From Porphyrobacter sp. (lineage in GTDB: Bacteria > Pseudomonadota > Alphaproteobacteria > Sphingomonadales > Sphingomonadaceae), in the NCBI GenBank assembly GCA_013911835.1, contig JACESM010000011.1:1-32704 (forward strand): 32,704 nt of DNA, read 5' to 3'. This document shows positions 7,158 to 15,182 of this stretch, in pieces. A program made the position numbers and the translations under genes. The first letter of the stretch is position 1; every line of letters begins with the position of its first letter. Under the pieces are notes generated by a model that was given only the letters and a program-made list of their open reading frames with translations, searched no databases and was not told where the DNA came from.

Positions 7158-8369
7158 ATGGCCGATGCCAAGCTGACCATCGGGTTCCTGCCGCTGGTGG
7201 ATGCCTGCCTGCCGATTCTGGCGCATGAACACGGCTTTGCCGCTGACGAGGGCGTGGCGCTGACATTTGTGCGCGATGTGAGCTGGGCGACCGTACTCGA
7301 CCGGCTGCTCTATGGCCACACCGATGGCGCGCACATGATCGCGCCGCTGGCGATTGCGACCACGCTGGGGCTGGGCCGGCCAGCGCAGCCGCTCGCCGCG
7401 CCTTTTGTGCTGGGGCTGAATGGCAATGCGATCACCTTGAGCAAACCTCTGGCGGCACGGGTGGCGGCACCGGGCGAGTATGGCGATCCCGCAGCGGTTG
7501 GCGCGCAGCTGCGCGAAGCAGCAGCGGCGGCGCAGGAGCAGGGGCGGCGGCTGCGGTTTGGCGTCGTGCACCGCTTCTCCAGCCACAATTACAAGCTGCG
7601 CTACTGGCTCTCCGCCTGCGGCATCCGGCCTGATCACGATGTCGAGATCGTCACCATCGCCCCGCCATTCGTCCCCGATGCGCTGGCGAGCGGGGAGATT
7701 GACGGGTCTTGTGTGGGCGAACCGTGGAGCTCGGTTTGCGTCGAACGCGATGTCGGCACCATCGTGCTCGCCACGGCGCAGATCTGGCGGCGCGGGGTGG
7801 AAAAGGTGCTGGCGGTGCGCGAGCCGGTGCTGGCCGAAAAGGCCGAAGCCTTTGCTGCGCTGATCCGGGCGATGCGCCGGGCGGGCCGCCACTTCATCGA
7901 CCCGGCCAATTTTGCCGAGAACGCCCGCATCCTTGCCTCGGCGCCCTATCTTGATGCTGACCCTGCGCTGGTGCTGCGGGCGATATCGGACCGGCTGGTG
8001 CTGGCGCATGATGCTGCGCCGGTGCACTTGCCTGATCTGATGTTCCAGCACAGCGAGGCGGCCAATTTTCCGTGGATGAGCCAGGCAGCGTGGCTCTATT
8101 CGCAGATGGTGCGCTGGGGGCATACGGCGTTTGATTCGGCCGACGCCGCGCGGGCGATGCGGGTGTTCCGGCCCGATGTCTACCGCGCCGCGCTGATCAA
8201 TACCGGCGATGATCTGCCCAATGCCAGTTCCAAGGTTGAAGGCAGCGTAACGCAGTTGACGCAGGTCGGCGCGCAGCAAGGCACGCTGACGCTGTCTGCC
8301 AACCGCTTTTTCGACGGGCTGACCTTCGATCCCGACCAGATCGAGGCCTATCTTGCCGCCTTGCCCTGA
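7158..8369 (+). CDS. nasS: NasS: cytosolic nitrate/nitrite sensor (NrtA/CmpA-like fold)
   Basis: This 403-residue protein has the solute-binding fold of NrtA/CmpA proteins. It starts directly with the first strand (LTIGFLPLVDACLPILAHEHG) and has no signal peptide or lipobox, as expected of the cytosolic sensor NasS rather than a transporter subunit. Conserved segments include LNGNAITLS, RFGVVHRFSSHNYKLRYWL and a late LMFQHSEAANFPWMSQAAW. In characterised systems NasS sequesters NasT until nitrate or nitrite binds, then releases it to act on leader RNA. The ATG lies two bases after the nasT stop and is preceded by GGGAGGGG, so the two proteins are made together. No ABC permease or ATPase genes are nearby, further supporting a sensory role. 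Confidence 0.9.
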   Translation: MADAKLTIGFLPLVDACLPILAHEHGFAADEGVALTFVRDVSWATVLDRLLYGHTDGAHMIAPLAIATTLGLGRPAQPLAAPFVLGLNGNAITLSKPLAARVAAPGEYGDPAAVGAQLREAAAAAQEQGRRLRFGVVHRFSSHNYKLRYWLSACGIRPDHDVEIVTIAPPFVPDALASGEIDGSCVGEPWSSVCVERDVGTIVLATAQIWRRGVEKVLAVREPVLAEKAEAFAALIRAMRRAGRHFIDPANFAENARILASAPYLDADPALVLRAISDRLVLAHDAAPVHLPDLMFQHSEAANFPWMSQAAWLYSQMVRWGHTAFDSADAARAMRVFRPDVYRAALINTGDDLPNASSKVEGSVTQLTQVGAQQGTLTLSANRFFDGLTFDPDQIEAYLAALP

Positions 8370-8378
8370 CCAGAAAAA

Positions 8379-8399
8379 ATGCTGCGCTGCAAAATAAGG
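8379..8399 (+). promoter_or_regulatory. Shared upstream element before leader 1
   Basis: The segment ATGCTGCGCTGCAAAA followed by TAAGG starts 10 bases after the nasS stop. It recurs at 12485-12503 with the same first seven bases, the same TGCAAAA and the same trailing AGG. Both copies lie about 45 bases before the first ANTAR hairpin. A promoter or activator site is the natural reading. It does not fit a sigma-54 consensus well and I cannot name the protein. Confidence 0.45.
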
Positions 8400-8446
8400 C
8401 TTTACGCGGCGGCACCGGCTGGCTTATCTTTTGTCCCGAAGCTGCT

Positions 8447-8511
8447 GAGCAATCCAGTGCCGGATGTGCTCGCGGGCAGTTATTTCTGAACGATTTACGG
8501 CAACGACGCCG
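8447..8511 (+). promoter_or_regulatory. ANTAR (NasT-binding) leader RNA 1: tandem hexaloop hairpins
   Basis: Hairpin P1 is 8447-8471: GAGCAATCC pairs with GGATGTGCTC (one bulged G) around the six-base loop AGTGCC. Hairpin P2 is 8498-8511: CGGC pairs with GCCG around the loop AACGAC. Both loops have A at position 1 and G at position 4, the conserved identity of ANTAR targets. The linker is 26 bases. The 3' arm of P2 is also the 5' arm of the following terminator, so P2 and the terminator exclude each other. NasT binding to P1-P2 should therefore allow readthrough into the porin, transporter and kinase genes. Confidence 0.82.
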
Positions 8512-8559
8512 CCCGATCCACACCTGACAAAGGTGCATCGTGGCGGCTTTTTGATTTTT
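8508..8559 (+). terminator. Intrinsic terminator of leader 1, controlled by ANTAR hairpin P2
   Basis: GCCGCC at 8508-8513 pairs with GGCGGC at 8542-8547. Inside this, GAT/ATC and CACCT/AGGTG extend the stem around loop GACAA. Five T residues follow at 8548-8552, then GA and five more T. It lies about 95 bases before the porin start codon and overlaps the second hexaloop hairpin. Confidence 0.85.
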
Positions 8560-8651
8560 GGCATCGGCCCCTGTCGATGCTGCATCCGGCGGGCAACGGC
8601 GCTCGCCTCTCGTGGCCGGTCAGGCACCGGCTTTAGCCAGAGAGGTGATCC

Positions 8652-9863
8652 ATGCGCGCATCCCCACACTGCTTGCTTGCCCTGACAGCCGCTTGCTGCA
8701 ACGCCCCGGCGCTGGCTGCGCCCGGCGATCCGATTGCGCTTGCCGATGGCGTGACGCTGGATCCGATCCTTGCGCTGAAGGTGCGTTACGAAACGGTCGA
8801 GGAAGACAGGCCGCTGGAACCGGCAGACGCGCTGACGGCCCGGGTGCAGGCCGGGTTCGAACTGGCCAGCGGCGCGTTTTCGCTGTTGGTCGAAGGCGAG
8901 GCCACGACCGAACTGACCGACAATTTCAACAACACCATCCCCGGCAATGGCCGCACCGGCTTTTCGGTGGTGGCCGACCCTGAGAACCTCGAACTCAACC
9001 GCGCCCAGATCGCCTGGCGCGATGGCGCGAGCAGCGTCACGCTGGGCCGGCAGCGGATCATCCTCGATGATGCGCGCTTCGTCGGCAATGTCGTGTGGCG
9101 GCAGAACGAACAGACCTATGATGCCGTGCGCGGGCAGACCGCGATCGGACCGGTCCGGCTCGATGCAACCTATGCCAGCGCGGTGCAGACCGTGTTCGGC
9201 GCGGATAGCCCCAATTTCCGGTTCAGCGGCGATCTTGTGTTCCTCAACGCCGGGGTCAAGCTGCCAAGGGGCGAGGTGACGGGCTTTGCCTATCTGCTCG
9301 ATTTCGACACCCGGCTGAACGCATCGAGCAATACCTTCGGCGCGAAAGCCGCCTTCAGGCTGCCTGTCGGCCCGGTAACGCTCAATGCCAAGGCGACACT
9401 GGCTACCCAGTCCGACACCGGCGGCAATCCGGTCGGCTATACCGCTCGCTATCTGCAAGGCGATCTGGGCGCGACATGGGCCGGTTTTTCGCTGGGGGCC
9501 GGGGTCGAACAGCTCGGCAGCGATGGCGGGCGCGCCGGATTTCAGACGCCGCTGGCGACGCTGTTCGCTTTCAATGGCTGGGCCGATCTGTTCCTGCGCA
9601 CGCCCGATGCGGGCCTGACCGACACCTTCGCCCGCGCCGGCAAGAAGTTTGCTGTGAAAGGCCTCGGCACAGTCGATCTGCTCGCCGTCTACCACCGCTT
9701 CGACAGCGATTTCGGCAGCCAGCGTTACGGCGACGAGATCGATCTGTCCGCCGGCCTTGCCGTGGGCCGCGCATCCTTCCTCGCTCGCTTTGCCAGCTAC
9801 CGGGCCGATGGCTTTGCCGTCGATACCCGCAAGTTCTGGCTCCAGACCGAAATCGCATTCTGA
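8652..9863 (+). CDS. Outer-membrane porin, alginate-export-like family
   Basis: This is a 403-residue protein with a signal peptide (about residues 1-22, ending ALA) and a predicted beta-barrel of alternating polar and hydrophobic strands ending in the C-terminal phenylalanine. Segments such as LNRAQIAWRDG, VTLGRQRIILDDARFVGNV and WRQNEQTYDAV match the alginate export/AlgE-like porin family, whose members outside Pseudomonas are often in nitrate or nitrite assimilation clusters. A role letting nitrite or nitrate cross the outer membrane is inferred from position, not proven by sequence. A GAGGTGATCC ribosome binding region precedes the ATG. It is the first gene behind ANTAR leader 1 and is followed after 17 bases by the inner-membrane transporter. 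Confidence 0.85.
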   Translation: MRASPHCLLALTAACCNAPALAAPGDPIALADGVTLDPILALKVRYETVEEDRPLEPADALTARVQAGFELASGAFSLLVEGEATTELTDNFNNTIPGNGRTGFSVVADPENLELNRAQIAWRDGASSVTLGRQRIILDDARFVGNVVWRQNEQTYDAVRGQTAIGPVRLDATYASAVQTVFGADSPNFRFSGDLVFLNAGVKLPRGEVTGFAYLLDFDTRLNASSNTFGAKAAFRLPVGPVTLNAKATLATQSDTGGNPVGYTARYLQGDLGATWAGFSLGAGVEQLGSDGGRAGFQTPLATLFAFNGWADLFLRTPDAGLTDTFARAGKKFAVKGLGTVDLLAVYHRFDSDFGSQRYGDEIDLSAGLAVGRASFLARFASYRADGFAVDTRKFWLQTEIAF

Positions 9864-9880
9864 CCTCAAGGAGACGCTTA

Positions 9881-10711
9881 ATGGCCTATCTTGCCCCGAG
9901 TGAATTCGTGCCCAAGCTGATTGAATCCGGCGAATCCAAGATCATGATGTCGACCAAGGACACGCTGATCCGCGCCTTCATGGCAGGCGCAATTCTGGCG
10001 CTGGCGGCAGCATTTGCGGTGACGATCAATGTCCAGACCGGGCAGCCGCTGGCGGGCGCGGTGCTGTTTCCGGTGGGGTTCTGCCTGCTGTATCTGCTCG
10101 GCTATGACCTGCTCACCGGCGTGTTCGTGCTTGCCCCGCTGGCGGTGTGGGCCAAGCGTCCGGGGTGCACCTGGAGCGGGGTGCTGCGCAATTGGGGGCT
10201 GGTGTTCGTCGGCAATTTTGCCGGTGCGCTGACCACCGCGGTGATGATGGCGATCTACTGGACCTATGGCTTTGCCGCCGAGGTTGATCCGGTCGGCCAA
10301 GCGATGGCGATCACCGGCGAAAAGCGCACGCTGGGCTATGCCGCCTATGGCGCGGCCGGGTGGCTGACGATCTTTGTGCGCGCGGTGATGTGCAACTGGA
10401 TGGTATCGACCGGCGTGGTCGGCGCCAGCATGTCGAGCACGGTCAGCGGCAAGGTGATTGCAATGTGGATGCCGATCATGCTGTTCTTCTACATGGTGTT
10501 CGAACATTCGATCGTGAACATGTTCCTGTTCCCGACCGGCCTGATGCTGGGCGGCGAATTCACCATCGCCGACTACCTGTTGTGGAATGAAGTGCCGGTG
10601 GTGCTGGGCAATCTGGTCGGGGGGCTGACGTTCACCGGGCTGATGCTCTATTCGACCCACTACCGCACCTCGCCCAAGCGCAACGCGGCGGAACTGAAGA
10701 TTGCCGCCTGA
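9881..10711 (+). CDS. nirC: Formate/nitrite transporter (FNT) family protein, probable nitrite channel
   Basis: This 276-residue protein has the six-helix FNT architecture. It contains the family signature region PVGFCLLYLLGYDLLTGVF after helix 2, FVRAVMCNWMV around the middle pore, and FEHSIVNMFLFP, which carries the conserved pore histidine. FNT proteins form pentameric channels for formate, nitrite or related small anions; its position between ANTAR leader 1 and nirBD points to nitrite uptake, with possible export under excess. The start at 9881 is supported by AAGGAG about 8 bases upstream. The stop overlaps the beginning of the phosphatase-kinase gene. Many related clusters use an MFS NarK/NasA-type nitrate carrier here instead; this choice fits a nitrite-centred cluster. 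Confidence 0.85.
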   Translation: MAYLAPSEFVPKLIESGESKIMMSTKDTLIRAFMAGAILALAAAFAVTINVQTGQPLAGAVLFPVGFCLLYLLGYDLLTGVFVLAPLAVWAKRPGCTWSGVLRNWGLVFVGNFAGALTTAVMMAIYWTYGFAAEVDPVGQAMAITGEKRTLGYAAYGAAGWLTIFVRAVMCNWMVSTGVVGASMSSTVSGKVIAMWMPIMLFFYMVFEHSIVNMFLFPTGLMLGGEFTIADYLLWNEVPVVLGNLVGGLTFTGLMLYSTHYRTSPKRNAAELKIAA

Positions 10712-12482
10712 GCGGGCTGAACCTGTGGGGGCGGCGCAAGGCAATGCGCCGCCCGACCGGCTCACCGTGACGGTGGGGCAATATTCCTGCGCCGGGGCGA
10801 AGCCTGCCAATCAGGACTTTTACGGCTGCATCCTGCCCGACGGCGATCTGCTGGCGAACAAGGGCATGGCCTTTGTGGTGGCCGACGGGATCAGCACCAG
10901 CCGCCGTGGGCGTGAGGCGGCGGAGACGGCGGTGGCGAGTTTCCTCACCGATTACTACGCCACGCCCGATGCCTGGTCGCCCCGGACCAGCGCCCAGCGG
11001 GTGATTGCGGCGATCAACAGCTGGATGCACGGCCAGAACGCCGCGCTCGGCGGTTTTGCCGACAGTGACCGCGCGCGTGAGGCGGAGGGGCTCGTCACCA
11101 CCTTCACCGCGCTGATCCTGCGCGATGCCGCCGCGCATATCCTGCACCTTGGCGATGGCGTTGCAGCGCGGGTGAACGCAGGCGGCTTGGAACGCCTGAC
11201 CGAGGCGCACCGCGTGCCCGCCGGCGGCGGCGCGCATTTGCTTGCCCGCGCATTGGGCATGGGCCGCCATGTCGAGATCGATCACAGCTGCATCATGGTC
11301 CAGCCCGGCGATATCCTGCTGATGGCGACCGACGGGATCGGCGACGGCCTGACGGACCGGGAGATTGCGCAGGCGGTGCAAGCCAACCCCGATCTCACCG
11401 CCGCCGCCTGCCAGCTGTGCGAGGCCGCGCTGGCAGCGGGGGCCGAGGACAACCTCACCGTGCAACTGGTGCGGGTGGACAGCGTTCGCCAGGGCGCGGC
11501 AGATGATCTGGTCGCGGCCGAGGCCCAACTGCCCGATCCGCCCGAATGGCAGGCCGGGCAGGGCTGTGATGGCTACACCCTGCTGCGCCCGCTCCATATC
11601 GGTGGCCGCAGCCACGTATGGCTCGCCCGCGATACGGCCACCGGGGCCGCGGCGGCGATCAAGCGGCTTTCGGCCGAGCGGGCGGGCGATCCGCAGGCCC
11701 GCAGCGAGCTGTTGCTGGAGGAATGGGCGCTTGGCCGGGTGCGCAGCCCGCATGTGCTCGGCTGCCCGCCCCGCACCCGCCCGCGACGTTTCCTCTACGC
11801 CGTCAGCAGCTATTGCGATGGCGTCACGCTGGAACAATGGCAGCGCGATCACCCCAGCGCCGATATTGCCGCTGTGCGCGCCATCATTACTCAGGTGGCA
11901 CGCGGGCTCTATGCGCTGCACCGGCGGCAGATCATCCACCGCGATCTGCGGCCCGCCAACGTGATGATCGATGACGACGGCACCGCGATCATTATTGACC
12001 TGGGATCGGCCCGGATCGACGGGCTTGCCGAACACGCGCCGCACGCTGGCGAGGATGCCTTTGCCGGAACCCTGCAATTTTCCGCGCCCGAACTGTATCG
12101 CGGCCTGCCCGCCAGCGAGCAGAGCGACCTCTATTCGCTCGCTGCGATGACCTATTATCTGCTGACCGGGCACCTGCCCTATGGCCCGCGTGCGGGCGCG
12201 GCTGATACCCTGTCGCGCCAGCGCCGCCTGCGGTATGTGCCGGTGGCGACTTATCGGGATGACGTGCCTGACTGGGTTGACGCCGCGCTTGCCCATGCGC
12301 TGCACGTGGAACCGCATCTGCGTTATCAGGAGGTCAGCGCCTTTGTGCATGATCTCAGCGTCCCCAACACCGCGCTCACCCACCCCCAGCCTGCCCCGCT
12401 GCTGATGCGCAATCCGGTGGTGCTGTGGCAGGTGGTCAGCGCAGGTCTGGCCGCAGCGTTGGTGATCGCACTGATGCGCTGA
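10701..12482 (+). CDS. Bifunctional PP2C-type phosphatase / Ser-Thr protein kinase
   Basis: This fusion of 593 residues has an N-terminal PP2C domain (about 22-258) with NQDF at 37-40, ADG at 61-63, HLGDGVAAR, ATDGIGDGLTD and DNLTVQLV. It is followed by a protein kinase domain (about 287-555): VAIK-type lysine K321, catalytic HRD at 413-415, DLG in place of DFG at 433-435, and the APE motif in FSAPELYRG. The glycine loop (GGRSHVW) is degenerate. A single membrane helix lies near residues 570-592. Genes of this type sit beside nirBD and the nitrate/nitrite carrier in other proteobacteria, for example PA1782 in Pseudomonas aeruginosa; substrates are unknown. The start is uncertain: TTG at 10701 overlaps the transporter stop, and GTG at 10725 is an alternative. 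Confidence 0.88.
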   Translation: MPPERAEPVGAAQGNAPPDRLTVTVGQYSCAGAKPANQDFYGCILPDGDLLANKGMAFVVADGISTSRRGREAAETAVASFLTDYYATPDAWSPRTSAQRVIAAINSWMHGQNAALGGFADSDRAREAEGLVTTFTALILRDAAAHILHLGDGVAARVNAGGLERLTEAHRVPAGGGAHLLARALGMGRHVEIDHSCIMVQPGDILLMATDGIGDGLTDREIAQAVQANPDLTAAACQLCEAALAAGAEDNLTVQLVRVDSVRQGAADDLVAAEAQLPDPPEWQAGQGCDGYTLLRPLHIGGRSHVWLARDTATGAAAAIKRLSAERAGDPQARSELLLEEWALGRVRSPHVLGCPPRTRPRRFLYAVSSYCDGVTLEQWQRDHPSADIAAVRAIITQVARGLYALHRRQIIHRDLRPANVMIDDDGTAIIIDLGSARIDGLAEHAPHAGEDAFAGTLQFSAPELYRGLPASEQSDLYSLAAMTYYLLTGHLPYGPRAGAADTLSRQRRLRYVPVATYRDDVPDWVDAALAHALHVEPHLRYQEVSAFVHDLSVPNTALTHPQPAPLLMRNPVVLWQVVSAGLAAALVIALMR

Positions 12483-12484
12483 TC

Positions 12485-12503
12485 ATGCTGCAATGCAAAA
12501 AGG
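12485..12503 (+). promoter_or_regulatory. Shared upstream element before leader 2
   Basis: ATGCTGCAATGCAAAAAGG starts 3 bases after the kinase stop and matches the element at 8379-8399 except for the two bases after ATGCTGC and a 2-base gap. It lies about 44 bases before the first ANTAR hairpin of leader 2. Its presence argues that nirBD-cobA has its own promoter rather than depending on readthrough from the kinase gene. Confidence 0.45.
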
Positions 12504-12546
12504 AGGTTGGCAAGCCGATGCAACTCGGGTAGTTTCTACATCGTCA

Positions 12547-12611
12547 GCGTTCCAACGGAGGAACGCGCCTGACCTTACTCTCTCCCCATATCAACGTGGC
12601 AATGGCGCCGC
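12547..12611 (+). promoter_or_regulatory. ANTAR (NasT-binding) leader RNA 2: tandem hexaloop hairpins
   Basis: Hairpin P1 is 12547-12566, a perfect seven-base-pair stem (GCGTTCC/GGAACGC) around loop AACGGA. Hairpin P2 is 12596-12611: GTGGC pairs with GCCGC (one G-T pair) around loop AATGGC. Both loops have A1 and G4. The 29-base linker is close to the 26 bases in leader 1. The 3' arm of P2 (12607-12611) is the beginning of the terminator stem, so the two structures compete. NasT should promote readthrough into nirB. Confidence 0.85.
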
Positions 12612-12641
12612 CGGTCCCTTGGATGACCTGGCGGCTTTTTT
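12607..12641 (+). terminator. Intrinsic terminator of leader 2, controlled by ANTAR hairpin P2
   Basis: GCCGCCGGTC at 12607-12616 pairs with GACC(T)GGCGGC at 12625-12635, with one bulged T and an eight-base loop. Six T residues follow at 12636-12641. It ends 30 bases before the nirB ATG and shares its 5' arm with the second hexaloop hairpin. Confidence 0.87.
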
Positions 12642-12671
12642 GCGTGCGTTGTCGGCACAGGATCACAGCGC

Positions 12672-15182
12672 ATGAACGCGATTTTTCCCTTCCCCGATAC
12701 GTCCAGCAGCCGCGAAAAGCTGGTGGTGATCGGCAACGGCATGGCCGGGTGCCGTGCGGTTGAAGACGTGCTGGCCCGCGCCCCCGGCCGGTTCGATATC
12801 ACCATCATCGGGGCCGAACCGCGGGTCAATTACAACCGCATTATGCTGTCCCCCGTGCTGGCAGGCGAAAAGGCGTTTGACGACATCATCATCAACGGCC
12901 CGCAATGGTATGCGGATAACTCCATCGCGCTCATCAGCGGCGATCCGGCAGAACGGATCGACCGCGAAGCGCGCATGGTCATCACCCGTTCGGGTCTTGC
13001 CCTGCCGTATGACACGCTGCTGATCGCCACCGGCTCTGATCCCTTCATCATCCCGGTGCCGGGGCGTGATCTGGCCGGTGTGGTAACGTTCCGGGATCTG
13101 GATGATGTCGACCGCATGATCGCCGCCGCCGAGGCGGGCGCGGGTGAAGGCAGCAACGCTGCGGTGGTGATCGGCGGGGGCCTGTTGGGGCTGGAGGCAG
13201 CGCACGGGCTGGCCCTGCGCGGAATGCAGGTCACCGTGGTGCATCTCATGCCGACCCTGATGGAGCGCCAGCTCGATGAAGCCGCCGGATGGCTGCTGCG
13301 GCAGGAACTGGAACGGCGCGGGCACACCATCCTCACCAGCGCCAACACCAAGGCGATCCTTGGCGCGGCGGGCCGGGTCGCCGGCATCGTGCTGGAAGAC
13401 GGCACCCGCATCCGCGCCGATCTTGTGGTGATGGCCGCCGGGATCAAGCCTGCCACTGCGCTGGCCAAAAGCGCCGGTCTCGCCTGCGAGCGCGGGATTG
13501 TGGTCGATGACCACATGCAAACGTCCGATCCTGTGATCCTTGCGGTGGGCGAATGCGTGCAGCATCGCGGGGCCTGCTACGGCCTCGTCGCGCCGATCTG
13601 GGAGATGTGCCGGGCGCTGGCCGACTGCCTCACCGGCAGCGGTGGCGGGGGCGGCTATGAAGGCTCGGTCACCTCGACCAAGCTCAAGGTTTCCGGCATC
13701 GATGTTTTCTCTGCGGGCGATTTTTCGGGCGGCGAGGGGAGCGAGGATGTGGTGATGCGCGATGCGGCGCATGGCATCTACAAGCGGCTCGTTATCAAGG
13801 ACAACCGGCTGATCGGCGCAGTGCTCTATGGCGATACAGCGGACGGCAACTGGTATTTTGATCTGCTGCGCAAGGGTGAGGATATCGCCGACATCCGCCA
13901 GTCGCTGATCTTCGGGCAGGCCTATGCCGCAGGCGGCGCGGGCGGCGATCCGCACGCTGCCGTGGCAGCACTCGCCGATGATGCCGAGGTGTGCGGCTGC
14001 AACGGTGTGTCCAAGGGCGCGGTCATCTGCGCCATCAACGAAGGCGCGCACAGCGTTGCCGCCGTCAGGTCGACCTGCAAGGCTTCGGCCAGCTGCGGTT
14101 CGTGCACCAATATCGTCGAAAGCCTGCTCGCCCTGACCCTGGGCGCCGAGGTTGAGGCTGGGCCGAAAACGCTGTGCGGCTGCACCAGCTTCACCCATGA
14201 TGATGTGCGCCGCCTGATCGCGGAACGCGAATTAAAGCTGATCCCGCAGGTCATGCAGGAACTGCACTGGACCACGCCCGAAGGCTGCGCATCATGCCGT
14301 CCGGCGCTCAATTACTATCTGCTGTGTGCCTGGCCCGGCGAATATGAGGACGACGAAACCAGCCGCTTCGTCAACGAAAGGCTTCACGCCAATATCCAGA
14401 AGGACGGCACTTATTCCGTCGTCCCGCGCATGTGGGGCGGCATCACGTCCCCGCGCGAATTGCGGGCGATCGCCGACGTGGTGGAGAAATACAACGCGCC
14501 GATGGTCAAGGTCACCGGCGGGCAGCGGCTCGATATCTTCGGGATCAGGAAGGAGGATCTGCCCGCCGTCTGGGCCGATCTCAACGCGGCCGGCATGGTC
14601 TCGGGCCACGCCTATGGCAAGGCGCTGCGCACGGTGAAGACCTGCGTGGGCAGCGAATGGTGCCGCTTCGGCACGCAGGATTCCACCGGGCTGGGCGTGA
14701 AGATTGAACAGGCCACCTGGGGCAGTTACATGCCGCACAAGTTCAAGATCGCGGTCAGCGGCTGCCCGCGCAATTGCGCCGAGGCGACAATCAAGGACTT
14801 CGGCATCGTCTGCGTCGACAGCGGCTATGAACTCCACGTCGGCGGCAATGGCGGCATCAAGGTGCGGGTCACCGATCTTCTTTGCAAGGTCGAAACAGAG
14901 GCCGAGGCGATGGAGCACTGCCTCGCCTTCATCCAGCTTTACCGCGAAGACGCGCATTATCTTGAACGCACGGCGCCGTGGATTGAACGCAAGGGTCTGG
15001 AATGGCTGAAAGCGCAGCTGTTCACTGATCCTGACCGGATCGGCAGGCTCGCCGCGCGGTTCCGCCTGTCGCAGAAATACTGGCAGATCGACCCCTGGGC
15101 AAGCCGCGCAGCAGGCGCGCATCACGATCTGCACCAGCACCTTGCCGAAGTCCGCCCGCTTGATCTGGAGAAGGCACAATGA
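12672..15182 (+). CDS. nirB: Assimilatory NAD(P)H nitrite reductase, large subunit
   Basis: This 836-residue protein, close to the 847 of E. coli NirB, reduces nitrite to ammonium in the cytoplasm with electrons from NAD(P)H. An N-terminal FAD/NAD-binding reductase region runs to about 420 (VVIGNGMAGCRAVE near 18-31; VVIGGGLLGLEAAHG near 165). BFD-like [2Fe-2S] segments follow from about 438 (CGCNGVSKG, then CKASASCGSC). The siroheme and [4Fe-4S] half has ferredoxin-like repeats and ligands C658 and C664 (TCVGSEWC) and C698 and C702 (SGCPRNC). It is preceded by ANTAR leader 2 and overlaps nirD by four bases. All four cluster cysteines are present, so an active enzyme is expected. Confidence 0.96.
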   Translation: MNAIFPFPDTSSSREKLVVIGNGMAGCRAVEDVLARAPGRFDITIIGAEPRVNYNRIMLSPVLAGEKAFDDIIINGPQWYADNSIALISGDPAERIDREARMVITRSGLALPYDTLLIATGSDPFIIPVPGRDLAGVVTFRDLDDVDRMIAAAEAGAGEGSNAAVVIGGGLLGLEAAHGLALRGMQVTVVHLMPTLMERQLDEAAGWLLRQELERRGHTILTSANTKAILGAAGRVAGIVLEDGTRIRADLVVMAAGIKPATALAKSAGLACERGIVVDDHMQTSDPVILAVGECVQHRGACYGLVAPIWEMCRALADCLTGSGGGGGYEGSVTSTKLKVSGIDVFSAGDFSGGEGSEDVVMRDAAHGIYKRLVIKDNRLIGAVLYGDTADGNWYFDLLRKGEDIADIRQSLIFGQAYAAGGAGGDPHAAVAALADDAEVCGCNGVSKGAVICAINEGAHSVAAVRSTCKASASCGSCTNIVESLLALTLGAEVEAGPKTLCGCTSFTHDDVRRLIAERELKLIPQVMQELHWTTPEGCASCRPALNYYLLCAWPGEYEDDETSRFVNERLHANIQKDGTYSVVPRMWGGITSPRELRAIADVVEKYNAPMVKVTGGQRLDIFGIRKEDLPAVWADLNAAGMVSGHAYGKALRTVKTCVGSEWCRFGTQDSTGLGVKIEQATWGSYMPHKFKIAVSGCPRNCAEATIKDFGIVCVDSGYELHVGGNGGIKVRVTDLLCKVETEAEAMEHCLAFIQLYREDAHYLERTAPWIERKGLEWLKAQLFTDPDRIGRLAARFRLSQKYWQIDPWASRAAGAHHDLHQHLAEVRPLDLEKAQ

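Noticed and set aside
8379..8399. Sigma-54 promoter at the shared upstream element
   Set aside because: The GG and GC pair at the required -24/-12 spacing is not present.
7056..14198. Several long minus-strand open frames opposite nasS, the porin, the kinase and nirB (for example 7056-8279, 8424-9869, 10632-12383, 12663-14198)
   Set aside because: They are shadows in GC-rich DNA, rich in Arg, Gly, His and Pro, with no family motifs, while the plus-strand frames carry clear domains.
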